64,000 nucleotides of DNA. Source: Pseudomonadota bacterium. GTDB lineage: Bacteria > Myxococcota_A > Polyangia > Polyangiales > Polyangiaceae. Below, piece by piece: positions 20,255 to 29,126 of this stretch (position 1 is the first letter of the stretch; the number at the start of each line of letters is the position of its first letter). The DNA lies in contig JAFAER010000030.1 in assembly GCA_023423895.1 (NCBI GenBank), positions 1 to 64,000 on the forward strand. Reading direction: 5' to 3'. A program made the position numbers and the translations under genes. Under the pieces are notes generated by a model, which was not told the origin of the DNA, ran no database searches, and saw nothing but the letters and a program-made list of their open reading frames with translations.

Positions 20255-21715
20255 ATGAAAGTGCTCGTCGTCGACGACAACCCAGCCGTATGCACCGCGC
20301 TCGAGGTGCTCTTCGACGTTCACGGCCTGGAGGTCCTGGTGGCTCGCAAGCCGGCCGAGGCGCTCGATCTCGTGGCGCGCGAGGACGTCGGCGTCGTCGT
20401 GCAGGACATGAACTTCGAGCGCGATACGACGAGCGGTGGCGAAGGCATCGCGCTCATGCGCGCCATCCGCGGCCTCGATCCCGACGTGCCGATCCTGCTG
20501 ATGACGGCTTACACCTCGCTCGAGACCGCCGTCATGCTGATCAAGGAGGGCGCGAGCGACTACATCGCGAAGCCCTGGAACGACGAGAAGCTCGTCGCGA
20601 CGGTGAAGAACCTGATGAAGCTCCGCGAGCTGTCGCAGGAGCGCGTGCGTTTCGCTGCACGCACGGCGCGTGCGCGGAAAGAGCTCGCCGATCGCTACGA
20701 CCTCCGCGGGCTCGTCTACGTGAGCCCCGAGATGCACGAGGTCGTGTCGCTCGCCGTGCGCGTCGCGGCGGCCGACGTGCCGGTGCTCGTCACCGGGCCG
20801 AACGGCGCCGGCAAGGAGCTCGTCGCGGCGATCGTCCAGGCCAACAGCCGCCGCCGCGCGGCGCCGTTCGTGAAGGTCAATGCCGGCGGCCTGCCCGACC
20901 AGCTGCTGGAGGCGGAGTTGTTCGGTGCCGAGGCGGGCGCGTTCACCGGCGCGACGAAGATGCGCGTCGGGCGCTTCGAGGAAGCGAGCGGAGGCACCCT
21001 CTTTCTCGACGAGATCGGCAATCTCTCTCCGACCGGACAGATGAAGCTGCTCCGCGTCCTCCAGACGGGCGAGTTCCAGCGGCTCGGGAGCAACGTCACA
21101 CGCCGCGCCGACATCCGGCTCATTTGCGCTACCAACGCCGATCTCGGGCGCATGATTGCCGAAGGGACGTTCCGCGAAGACCTGCTCTTCCGGATCAACG
21201 TCATCGAGCTTCGTATCCCGTCGCTTCGTGACCGGCCTGAAGATGCACTGCTCCTCGCGCAGCACTTCCTCGCGCAGAAAGCGCCGGGGCAAACCTTCGG
21301 CGAGGAAGCGAAGCGCGCCATCGCAGAGCACGACTGGCCGGGCAACGTCCGCGAGGTCGACAACCGCGTGCAGCGTGCGGCGCTGGTCCGGACGAGTGGT
21401 CCGATCTCGAAGGAGGATCTCGGACTCGGCGCGCCGGGCTCTCTGACGCGCACGTCGAGCGCGGGACGGCTTGCGGCCTCGAGCCCGACGAGCGCGCAGG
21501 ACGAGGTGCGAACGCCGCCTCAGGTAGCGACGGATCCGAGCCAGCTCGGGCCGACCGAGCGCGCCGAGCGCGCGGAAGTGGAGCGGGCGCTGGCCGAGGC
21601 CGGCGGTGTGGTGTCCCGTGCCGCGGCGATGCTCGGCCTGAGCCGGCAGGCGCTCTATCGGAAGATGGACCGACTCGGCATCACGCTCGAACGTCGCGTG
21701 CGCGACCTGCCCTGA
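20255..21715 (+). CDS. NtrC-family sigma-54-dependent response regulator
   Basis: 486 residues if started at ATG 20255 (KVLVVDDN follows directly); ATG 20222 adds 11 residues and would abut the kinase start. Receiver domain with phospho-Asp51 in VVVQDMNF, AAA+ domain with Walker A GPNGAGKE (from 181; GESGTGKE is usual), GAFTGA sigma-54 contact loop at 228-233 and Walker B TLFLDEIG. A C-terminal Fis-type helix-turn-helix ends in SRAAAMLGLSRQALYRKM. It activates sigma-54 promoters when phosphorylated. Paired with the divergent NtrY-like kinase. Confidence 0.92.
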   Translation: MKVLVVDDNPAVCTALEVLFDVHGLEVLVARKPAEALDLVAREDVGVVVQDMNFERDTTSGGEGIALMRAIRGLDPDVPILLMTAYTSLETAVMLIKEGASDYIAKPWNDEKLVATVKNLMKLRELSQERVRFAARTARARKELADRYDLRGLVYVSPEMHEVVSLAVRVAAADVPVLVTGPNGAGKELVAAIVQANSRRRAAPFVKVNAGGLPDQLLEAELFGAEAGAFTGATKMRVGRFEEASGGTLFLDEIGNLSPTGQMKLLRVLQTGEFQRLGSNVTRRADIRLICATNADLGRMIAEGTFREDLLFRINVIELRIPSLRDRPEDALLLAQHFLAQKAPGQTFGEEAKRAIAEHDWPGNVREVDNRVQRAALVRTSGPISKEDLGLGAPGSLTRTSSAGRLAASSPTSAQDEVRTPPQVATDPSQLGPTERAERAEVERALAEAGGVVSRAAAMLGLSRQALYRKMDRLGITLERRVRDLP

Positions 21716-21861
21716 CGCGGTCGGTCTTCGCTCGACTGCTCGACGGCAGTCGCGGGTGAAGCAAGACGATCAGAGCTTCTCACGCGCGACCTGCTTCTCG
21801 TGCGCCAGCTCCCCTGACGGCTCGACGTCGGCGCCGACCGAGCCTCCAGCTCCACATCCCC

Positions 21862-23352
21862 TCAGTCCGAGGTCGGCTCGTCGTCCAACGCGACGTCGTG
21901 GGTCACGTGCAGATTCACGGCGCGCAGCTTCACTCGAACGGTCTGCCGTGAGATCCCCAGAAGACGCGCCGCATGGCGATGGTTGCCCTTCGTGTATGTG
22001 AGCACGCGGGCCAGGAGGATGCGATCGAGCTCACGATGGACCTCTGCGTAGAGGTTCGTCGTCTCGGACCTCAAGTGCTCGTCGATGAAGCGTTCGATGT
22101 CGAGCGCCGGCGCGGGAGACGAGGTCCTTGTCGCGCCGCCCGTGAGATCCGGGAGGAAGCCCGGCAAGAGGACGGCACCGCTCGCGCGCAGGAGCGCCTG
22201 CTTGAGGACGCTCTGCAGCTCCCGCACGTTGCCCGGCCACTTGTGCGCATGCAGCCGTCCGAGCGCCTCCTCCCCGATTTCGCGCACGTCCCTACCGAAC
22301 TCTTGGGCGAAGCGTCGGACGAAGTGGCGCGACAGAAGCGGGAGATCGGCACCACGGTCCCGAAGCGATGGCAGGTCGAGAGTGAAGACCGCGAGCCGAT
22401 AGTAGAGGTCGTGCCGGAACTTCCCGTCGGCGCAGAGCGAGCGTAGGTCGCGATGTGTGGATGCGATGACGCGCACGTTCGTCTGTACGACTTCAGTCCC
22501 GCCGACGCGCTGAAACGTCTGCTCTTGGAGGATGCGAAGGATCTTCGCCTGGAGGCCGAGCGGCATGTCGCCGATTTCGTCGAGCAGGATCGTGCCTCCA
22601 GTGCACTGCTCGAACTTTCCGATATGGCGCCGGTCAGCACCGGTGAACGCTCCTTTTTCGTGTCCGAAGAGCTCGCTCTCCAGCAACGTCTCCGGAATCG
22701 CAGCGCAGTTGAGCGCGAGAAACGGCGCACGCGCCCGGGCGCTGTGCTGGTACACCGCACGCGCCACGAGCTCTTTTCCGGTGCCGCTCTCGCCCGTGAT
22801 GAGGACGGGGACGTCCTGAGCCGCGACGCGGCCGATCGCCTTCAGGATCTCGAGCATCGGCGGACTGACCCCGAGGAGAGCTCCGTCGCCGACGACATCG
22901 GCTTCGTCGGCGCTCTCCGTCAACACGACCGGCGAACGCATGCGCTCCGCTACTTCGAGCGCCTCTTTCACGACGACCTGCAGCTGCTGCATGTCGAGCG
23001 GCTTCTGCAGATAGTTGAAGGCGCCCCGCTTCATCGCCTCGATCGCAGAGTCCGCGGTGCTCGACGCGGTAATGAAGATGACGGGAATGCGTGCGTCGAT
23101 CGCGCGCACCTGGTCGAAGACCGCGAGGCCCTGCTGATCAGGCAGTCGCAGGTCGAGCAGGATGACGTCCGGCAAGTCCGCTGCGACGCGCTCGAGCCCC
23201 GCCGCGCCCGTCGCGGCGACGGTGATGCGGTGCTCCGGAGGCGGAAACGCGAGCGCTACTTGTGCCGGGAGCAGCTCCTGATCATCGTCGATGAGCAGGA
23301 TATGCGGGCCCCCGACGCCCTCGTCCCGGGCAGCTCCCTTCAAGTCCTTCAT
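21862..23352 (-). CDS. Sigma-54-dependent response regulator (second copy)
   Basis: 496 residues. ATG 23352 overlaps the hybrid kinase stop by 4 bp (ATGA), which fixes the start. Receiver with phospho-Asp67 (VILLDLRLP), AAA+ domain with canonical GESGTGKE, GAFTGA, Walker B TILLDEIGD, and a Fis HTH HAARLLGISRQTVRVKL near the C-terminus. Coupled translation with the upstream hybrid kinase makes that kinase its likely phosphate donor through the HPt domain. Convergent with the other sigma-54 regulator, 146 bp away. Confidence 0.92.
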   Translation of the reverse strand: MKDLKGAARDEGVGGPHILLIDDDQELLPAQVALAFPPPEHRITVAATGAAGLERVAADLPDVILLDLRLPDQQGLAVFDQVRAIDARIPVIFITASSTADSAIEAMKRGAFNYLQKPLDMQQLQVVVKEALEVAERMRSPVVLTESADEADVVGDGALLGVSPPMLEILKAIGRVAAQDVPVLITGESGTGKELVARAVYQHSARARAPFLALNCAAIPETLLESELFGHEKGAFTGADRRHIGKFEQCTGGTILLDEIGDMPLGLQAKILRILQEQTFQRVGGTEVVQTNVRVIASTHRDLRSLCADGKFRHDLYYRLAVFTLDLPSLRDRGADLPLLSRHFVRRFAQEFGRDVREIGEEALGRLHAHKWPGNVRELQSVLKQALLRASGAVLLPGFLPDLTGGATRTSSPAPALDIERFIDEHLRSETTNLYAEVHRELDRILLARVLTYTKGNHRHAARLLGISRQTVRVKLRAVNLHVTHDVALDDEPTSD

Positions 23353-26300
23353 CCGTGCTCCGAGCCGTTCGAGTCGCCTTGCTGCGCATCGAGCGCGTCT
23401 ATCGTGAGGGAGCGCGTCGCCTCCACCAGCTCGTCGGACATCGCGCCGAGCCGATGGACGAGCGCGTCGCAGCTCTCGACCTCGTTCCGAACGGCAGCGT
23501 CTTCCAGGCTCGCCGCGAGCGCGCCGGCGACGCTCGAAAATGCCGAGACGGTCCCTCGCAGCTTGTGTGCGGCCTCGCTCAGGTCGGCCAGATCTCCGGT
23601 GCGGTGCGCCGATCGCACTCGCGCCATCTGATTGGTCACGGCAGATCGAAAGACCGCGGAGAGCTGTTCGAGAGCGGTCTGCTGACCGCCGCAGATGCGC
23701 AGGATCGCCGTCGCGTCGAGTAGCTTCGACCTCTCTGCCTTTGCGCCGGGAAGAGTCGCTGGCACACGTTCCAGCGCAGCCCACAAGGCATCCACGTCGA
23801 TCGGTTTGGGTAGAAAGTCGTCCATTCCGACCGCAAGGGCGCGCTCGCGATCGCGGATCGACGACCGTGCGGTGAGGGCGATGATTCGCAGGTGCTCACC
23901 CGTCGTACGTTCCTTGCGGCGGATCGTTTCCACGACCTGGAAGCCATCCATCTCCGGCATGTGCAGATCGACCAGCAGCACATCGACCCCACCCTCATCG
24001 AGCAGCGTGAGCGCCTCCCGGCCATTGCTCGCGAACCGTGCGTGCTCGCCTCGCTGGCGCAAGAGCTCCTTCAAAACAGCGACGTTGAGCTCGTTGTCTT
24101 CAGCGACGAGGATGCGCAGCTTTCTGGGCCCCCGAGGGGGAGCGTCATCGACGACGACCTCACCGGGACGCGTTGGGCCCTGCGGGCCGGTCATGACCGC
24201 CGAAATCGTCTCGAGCAGCTCGGTGTGTTGTACGGGCTTCGAGACGGAGGCCTGGACCCCAGCCTGGCGGGAGCGCGCGGGGAACGCAGGACTCTCGTCC
24301 GAGGAGGCGTGCTCGAGCGTGTCGAGCGTGTCGAGCGGGCCCCGAGCGAGCCCACCGGCCGTCGAGCCCCGGACGAAGATCGCCGTGAAGCGAAACGTGC
24401 TGCCACGCCCCGGCTCGCTCTCGACCGTGATGGCGCCGCCCATGAGCGCCGCGAGCTGGGCGGAGATCGTGAGTCCGAGGCCGGTGCCACCGTATTTGCG
24501 GGTCGTCGACGCGTCTGCCTGCTCGAAGGGGCGGAAGATGACGGCGTGCTTCTCGGGCGCGATCCCGACGCCCGTGTCGCGCACGATGAACGCAATCGAG
24601 ACCTTGTCGTCGCCGGCTCGCAAAGGACCCGCCATGGCGACTTCGACCACGACCTCTCCTCGATGCGTGAACTTGATCGCGTTGCCGACGAGGTTCATGA
24701 GGACCTGCCGGAGGCGTCCGGCATCGCCGGTCAGCGCATCCGGCACGTCCTCGTGAACATGGAAGAAGAGCTCGAGCCCCTTGCGATGCGCGCGGGCAGC
24801 GAGCGCTCGGAGCGTGTCCCCGAGCGTCGAGCGCAGCGCGAATTCCGCCACGTCGAGCGTGAGCATGCCGGCGTCGATCTTCGAGAAGTCGAGCAGGTCG
24901 TCGATGATGCCCACGAGGCTGCGGGCTGCTGATTTGACCGTCGAGAGGAGCTGCCGTTGCCGGTCCGTCTCCGACGCGTCGAGCGCGACCTCGGTCATGC
25001 CGACGATCGCGTTCATGGGCGTACGAATCTCGTGGCTGACGTTCGCGAGGAATTCGTCTTTGGCGCGGTTCGCGGACTCCGCCGCCTCTCGAGCGTCGTG
25101 CAGCTCCGCTTCGATCCGCTTCAGGTCCGTGACGTCGGTGTTCGTTCCGACGAAGCGAGTTGGACGACCAGCCGAATCTCGAACAGCGACGCCACGACCA
25201 AGAACCCATCTGTACGAGCCGTCGCGGCGCCGAACGCGATGCTCGGTTTCGAAGACGCCGGCCTTTCCGCTCAAGTAAGCGTTGATCTGGTCGCTCACAC
25301 GCGAGCGGTCGTCCGGATGAATCAAGCCCGCGGTGCCACTGGGCAATTCATCCCCGGACGTATAGCCGAGCGGCTCCCATACGTTCGTCAGCGTCTCCCG
25401 GGCGGTCTCCAGCGTGCCGTCGGGCATGTCGTATTCCCAGATGCCCAGATTCGAGCTGCGAACCGCGACTTCGAGGTGTTCCGTAGTCCGGCGAAGCTCG
25501 GCTTCGAGCGACTTTCGCTCGGAGATGTCCTGCAAGACGGTCATGATTCGGCTCGGCGCGCCGCTCGCATCTCGCAAGATGACGGAGACCGTGATGTTCC
25601 CCCAGAGCTTCGAGCCGTCTCTCCGCACGAACTGCGTGTCTTGCGTGAAGTACGGCAGAGCGCCATCGCTCACGCGCGCAAAGCGCTCCATGCCGAGGGC
25701 CGCGTACTCGGCGGCCACGAGATCGGTGATGCTGCGACCGGCCAGCTCCTCTTCGGAGTAGCCGAGCAAGGCGGCAAACTTCTCGTTGTGCTCGACGAGC
25801 TGTCCGCCGCGCGTCGTCAGAGCCATCCCCACCGCTGCGTTCTGGAACGTCCCGCGAAAGCGGCGCTCTTCGCTCTCTCGAAGTGCCTGCTCGGCCTGCT
25901 TCCGATCGGTGATGTCGACACTCGTGCCGAGGAACCGGCGCGGGCGCCCATCCGCGTCGCGCGCGACGACACCTCGCGACAGGTGCCAACGGTGAGAGCC
26001 GTCCTTGTGAATGACCCGGTACTCGGTTTCCCATTCCGTACCGCTGCCGTCGAGGATCGCCTGCACGTTCGCGAGAAAGGCGTCGCGCTCGTCCGAAGGC
26101 ATGACACCCGAGGGACGGTCCGCAGGCGGATCGGCCGGGTCGTAACCGAGCAGCTCCCAGAAGTTCGACAGAGTGGGCTGAACGTTCGCGAGGGGCCCGG
26201 TCAGCTCGAAGTCCCATGTGCAGGCCTGGGCGGCCCGAAGCGCGAGCTCGAGCCGCTCCCTGTTCCTGCGCGCCTCTTCCTGAGCTCGCTTGAGCTCCGT

Positions 26301-27083
26301 GATATCGACGCTCGTACCGAGGAATCGAGTAGCCGCTCCAGTGGCGTCACGGATGACGACCCCACGCGCCAGTCGCCAATGCTCGAGGCCGTCTGCATAG
26401 CCGAGCGCGCGGTATTCCTCCTGAACGACGGGAGCCGTTCCGTCGACGCACGCCTTCATCGCAGCCAAGACGCGGTCCCGATGTTCGGGCGCAACGAAGA
26501 GGTTCGTCGCGGTGCTGAAGTCGGCCGCCGCTCCCGTGTCTTTGCGACCACGTGACTCGTAGAGGTTGTTGTGCCAGTCGAGACGGCTTTTCCCGATGAC
26601 GCCGTCGTGGACCTCGTAGTCCCACATCGACGTGAGGGAGCCCTGCAAGGCGAGCCGAAGCCGCTCGCGGATTTCGAACGCCCGCTCCTCGAGCACGCGG
26701 CGCGCTTCGCTCTCTCGCTCCTTCCGGTCCGTGATGTCGACGGCCGATCCTGCCCACCCTACGAGCCGACCGGTCGCGTCCCGCACGGGGACGACTTGGC
26801 CGGTGAACCACCGATAGACGCCGTCGTGCCGGCGGAGACGGTATTCCGTTTCGTATGTCGTCTCCGCCGCGATCCCTTCGGCCATCGCCTTCCGAACGGC
26901 TGGCTGATCGTCGGGATGGACGACATCGAGCCACCCAGCCCCGAGAAGGGCCGATTCCGATAGCCCCGCATAACCCGTCGCAAATGCAGTGAAGTAGTCT
27001 GCACTTCCCTCGGTCGTCGCCGTCCACATGATCTGGGGCAACGCGGACGCAAGACGGTCCAGATGCGGCACAGTCGTCGGCAT
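23349..27083 (-). CDS. Hybrid histidine kinase: five PAS, HisKA, HATPase, receiver, HPt
   Basis: 1,244 residues from ATG 27083 (TTG 27134 also in frame; no clear ribosome site for either). Five PAS domains with PAC tails ending in DITDRK-type motifs fill about 1-660; no membrane helix, so it is a cytoplasmic sensor. HisKA with phospho-His684 (VSHEIRTPMN), HATPase with NLVGNAIKF and GGTGLGL, a receiver with Asp1039 (VDLHMPEMDG), then an HPt domain with His1173 (AAHKLRGT). Between HATPase and receiver lies a stub, AGVQASVSKPVQHTELLETI, which is the tail of a degenerated first receiver. The phosphorelay likely ends on the overlapping sigma-54 regulator. Confidence 0.93.
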   Translation of the reverse strand: MPTTVPHLDRLASALPQIMWTATTEGSADYFTAFATGYAGLSESALLGAGWLDVVHPDDQPAVRKAMAEGIAAETTYETEYRLRRHDGVYRWFTGQVVPVRDATGRLVGWAGSAVDITDRKERESEARRVLEERAFEIRERLRLALQGSLTSMWDYEVHDGVIGKSRLDWHNNLYESRGRKDTGAAADFSTATNLFVAPEHRDRVLAAMKACVDGTAPVVQEEYRALGYADGLEHWRLARGVVIRDATGAATRFLGTSVDITELKRAQEEARRNRERLELALRAAQACTWDFELTGPLANVQPTLSNFWELLGYDPADPPADRPSGVMPSDERDAFLANVQAILDGSGTEWETEYRVIHKDGSHRWHLSRGVVARDADGRPRRFLGTSVDITDRKQAEQALRESEERRFRGTFQNAAVGMALTTRGGQLVEHNEKFAALLGYSEEELAGRSITDLVAAEYAALGMERFARVSDGALPYFTQDTQFVRRDGSKLWGNITVSVILRDASGAPSRIMTVLQDISERKSLEAELRRTTEHLEVAVRSSNLGIWEYDMPDGTLETARETLTNVWEPLGYTSGDELPSGTAGLIHPDDRSRVSDQINAYLSGKAGVFETEHRVRRRDGSYRWVLGRGVAVRDSAGRPTRFVGTNTDVTDLKRIEAELHDAREAAESANRAKDEFLANVSHEIRTPMNAIVGMTEVALDASETDRQRQLLSTVKSAARSLVGIIDDLLDFSKIDAGMLTLDVAEFALRSTLGDTLRALAARAHRKGLELFFHVHEDVPDALTGDAGRLRQVLMNLVGNAIKFTHRGEVVVEVAMAGPLRAGDDKVSIAFIVRDTGVGIAPEKHAVIFRPFEQADASTTRKYGGTGLGLTISAQLAALMGGAITVESEPGRGSTFRFTAIFVRGSTAGGLARGPLDTLDTLEHASSDESPAFPARSRQAGVQASVSKPVQHTELLETISAVMTGPQGPTRPGEVVVDDAPPRGPRKLRILVAEDNELNVAVLKELLRQRGEHARFASNGREALTLLDEGGVDVLLVDLHMPEMDGFQVVETIRRKERTTGEHLRIIALTARSSIRDRERALAVGMDDFLPKPIDVDALWAALERVPATLPGAKAERSKLLDATAILRICGGQQTALEQLSAVFRSAVTNQMARVRSAHRTGDLADLSEAAHKLRGTVSAFSSVAGALAASLEDAAVRNEVESCDALVHRLGAMSDELVEATRSLTIDALDAQQGDSNGSEHG

Positions 27084-27311
27084 CGTGACGCTCACTACCG
27101 TGATCGCTGGACGCACGGGTAACAATTTGGCCAACGGCTCAATGTTTTACCCAGCATTGGTCGGACGATACGACCTCACGATGATCGAAGACCGGAGGAG
27201 CAGGTCATCCGAGCAGTGAGCGCCGGACACGCTGCTTCGAATCCCAAGCTTTTCCTGCGGACGGGCGTCGTCGCGGGCCCGGTCCGGGCCTGCCAAGAAT
27301 ACGTCTGCGTC

Positions 27312-27929
27312 TCAGTGCTCGGCTGTCAGCATCGCCGCTGCGAAGGCGACGACGACCGCAGCGATTGCCCACCCGCGCTGCACGCCCTCCGGCGGGACGC
27401 GCTTCGCGTTGAAGCGGCGCACGGCCCAGATGCTTCCGACGACGTCGGCGACGACGATGAGCCCCCACGCGGTACCAAGCTCGGGACGGCCGGCGAAGAA
27501 CATCCCGAGCACCGCGCCGACGACTCCAGCAGCGAGGATCGTCCCGGCTGCGCCGTGCCGCGCGTAGAAGTGGCCGCCTCCGATCGGGACGATCACGCCG
27601 AGGAACGCCGCGCCGAGCGCGCTACGCGGCTTCTCGAATCGATCGGCGCGCTCGTCCGGGTCGTCGACGGGCGCTGGGCCGCGGAACGGATGCACCGTGT
27701 CCGTCGTCATCGCGGCGAGCGCTTCTCGCGCCTTCTCGAGATCGGACGGAGCGACGACGATGCGGAGCACGTCGGACGTCTGCGACCACGTCATGCGCGT
27801 CGCCTGCGGGTTGCCTCGGATCGCGACGCGCACGCCGTGTTCGTCCAGGAAGTCGCGGATCATGTCGGCACCGATCGCATCGGTGACACGACGGACCTCG
27901 ACCCAGTCGCCCTCGTCGTCCCCGCTCAT
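27312..27929 (-). CDS. DUF2007-type domain protein with C-terminal TM2-like membrane region
   Basis: 205 residues. The N-terminal 75 residues (VEVRRVTDAIGADMIRDFLD, RIVVAPSDLEKAREALAAM) match the small DUF2007 putative signal-transducing domain. The C-terminal half (about 105-200) has about four hydrophobic segments beginning SALGAAFLGVIVPIGGGHFY, like TM2/short tetraspan proteins. Function unknown. Same strand as the hybrid kinase, 228 bp upstream of it. Confidence 0.75.
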   Translation of the reverse strand: MSGDDEGDWVEVRRVTDAIGADMIRDFLDEHGVRVAIRGNPQATRMTWSQTSDVLRIVVAPSDLEKAREALAAMTTDTVHPFRGPAPVDDPDERADRFEKPRSALGAAFLGVIVPIGGGHFYARHGAAGTILAAGVVGAVLGMFFAGRPELGTAWGLIVVADVVGSIWAVRRFNAKRVPPEGVQRGWAIAAVVVAFAAAMLTAEH

Positions 27930-27989
27930 CGCTCGAGCGTACAGGGAACGAGCTCAGTTTGAACCCCGACATCACTTCCCTGGGCGCGC

Positions 27990-28052
27990 GTCCGAAACAT
28001 CGTCCACGAAACGGAACGGTCCGACCGCGGAACGCGCCTACTCGTTTCGGAC
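27990..28052. promoter_or_regulatory. 9-bp inverted repeat pair in the usp promoter region
   Basis: GTCCGAAAC at 27990-27998 and its exact reverse complement GTTTCGGAC at 28044-28052, 45 bp apart, with related ACGAAACGG between. It lies in the divergent interval between the DUF2007 gene and the universal stress gene. Candidate operator half-sites, possibly looped. Confidence 0.35.
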
Positions 28053-28087
28053 CCGACTCCTACGTTCATAGAAGAAAGGAGTCTGCC

Positions 28088-29035
28088 GTGCTGTCGAACG
28101 TCGCGATTTCCTCTCATCAGGCCCACGCTCACGCCCATGCCGGGCTGGACCAGGCGACCTCGAGCGACCACCGCCGGAGCGTCGTCGACAGGAGGCCATC
28201 GATCGTCGTCGGGCTCGACTTCTCGGGCCCGTCCCACCGGGCCCTCGCGCGCGCCGTCGACGTCGCGCAGACGCACGGCACCAAGCTCCACATCGTCCAC
28301 GCTGCGCCGCCAGTGACCACGGCGGTCGACGGTCTGCTCCGCGAAAATCGCGCTCTCGAGGGTGCACGCGACGAGCTCGAACGCATCACGTCGCGGGTCG
28401 CCTCGACGGGCCTGCATGCACGCCCGCACCTGTCGATCAGTGGCGCAGCACGCGCGCTGACGAGCGCCGCCATCGAGCTCCGCGCGTCCCTCATCGTGGT
28501 CGGCGTGAGGAGGCGAATGCTTCCCGACGCGCTCGTCGGGACGACCGCCGAGCGGATCGCCGCCGCGACGGAGAAGCCGGTCCTCATGGTCCGCCGAGCC
28601 GTGAGGCGGTCCTACCGAAACCTCGTCGTGGCGATCGACACGTCGTCCGACCTGAAGCAGCTCCTTGCTGCAGGTCGCCTCGTGGCGCCTTCAGCGAAGC
28701 GGTCGATCCTCCACGCGTTCGAAGATCCCTACGAGACGGCGCTCCTGCTCGACGGCGCCAGCCAGGCGAGCGTGCTCGCGCGTCGCGCCGAGCTTCGCCG
28801 AGAGGCACGCGCGCGGCTGCTGGGCACCGTCACCGCTGCGGGCGTCGACCCGGACGAGATCATCCTACGCAACGGGAGCTCGCGGCGGGTCCTCGACTTC
28901 GAGGCCCGTGAGCATCAGGCAGCCGACACGCTGTTCGTCGTCGAACGCGAACGCTCGCGTGTGGCTCAGATCCTGTTCGGGAGCGTGTGCCGCTGGCTCG
29001 TCGTGCGCGGAGAGTGCGACGTGCTCGTCGTGTGA
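28088..29035 (+). CDS. Tandem universal stress protein (two UspA domains)
   Basis: 315 residues from GTG 28088, with an excellent AAAGGAG 6 nt upstream, so the longer frame starting at 27959 is rejected. A His/Ala-rich N-tail leads to UspA domain 1 (about 40-175: SIVVGLDFSGPSHRALARA, LIVVGVRRRMLPDALVG-type loop) and domain 2 (about 178-315: NLVVAIDTSSD). The nucleotide-binding G-x2-G-x9-G(S/T) loop is recognisable only loosely in domain 1. Likely a cytoplasmic stress protein. Confidence 0.88.
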   Translation: MLSNVAISSHQAHAHAHAGLDQATSSDHRRSVVDRRPSIVVGLDFSGPSHRALARAVDVAQTHGTKLHIVHAAPPVTTAVDGLLRENRALEGARDELERITSRVASTGLHARPHLSISGAARALTSAAIELRASLIVVGVRRRMLPDALVGTTAERIAAATEKPVLMVRRAVRRSYRNLVVAIDTSSDLKQLLAAGRLVAPSAKRSILHAFEDPYETALLLDGASQASVLARRAELRREARARLLGTVTAAGVDPDEIILRNGSSRRVLDFEAREHQAADTLFVVERERSRVAQILFGSVCRWLVVRGECDVLVV

Positions 29036-29126
29036 TCGGCTGTAACCTTTGGGAGGCGTCCCAGCGGTCGGGAAAAGCTGAAGCATTTGCGCGGACGGGC
29101 CCGGGCGATCCGATATCCTCCCGCGC

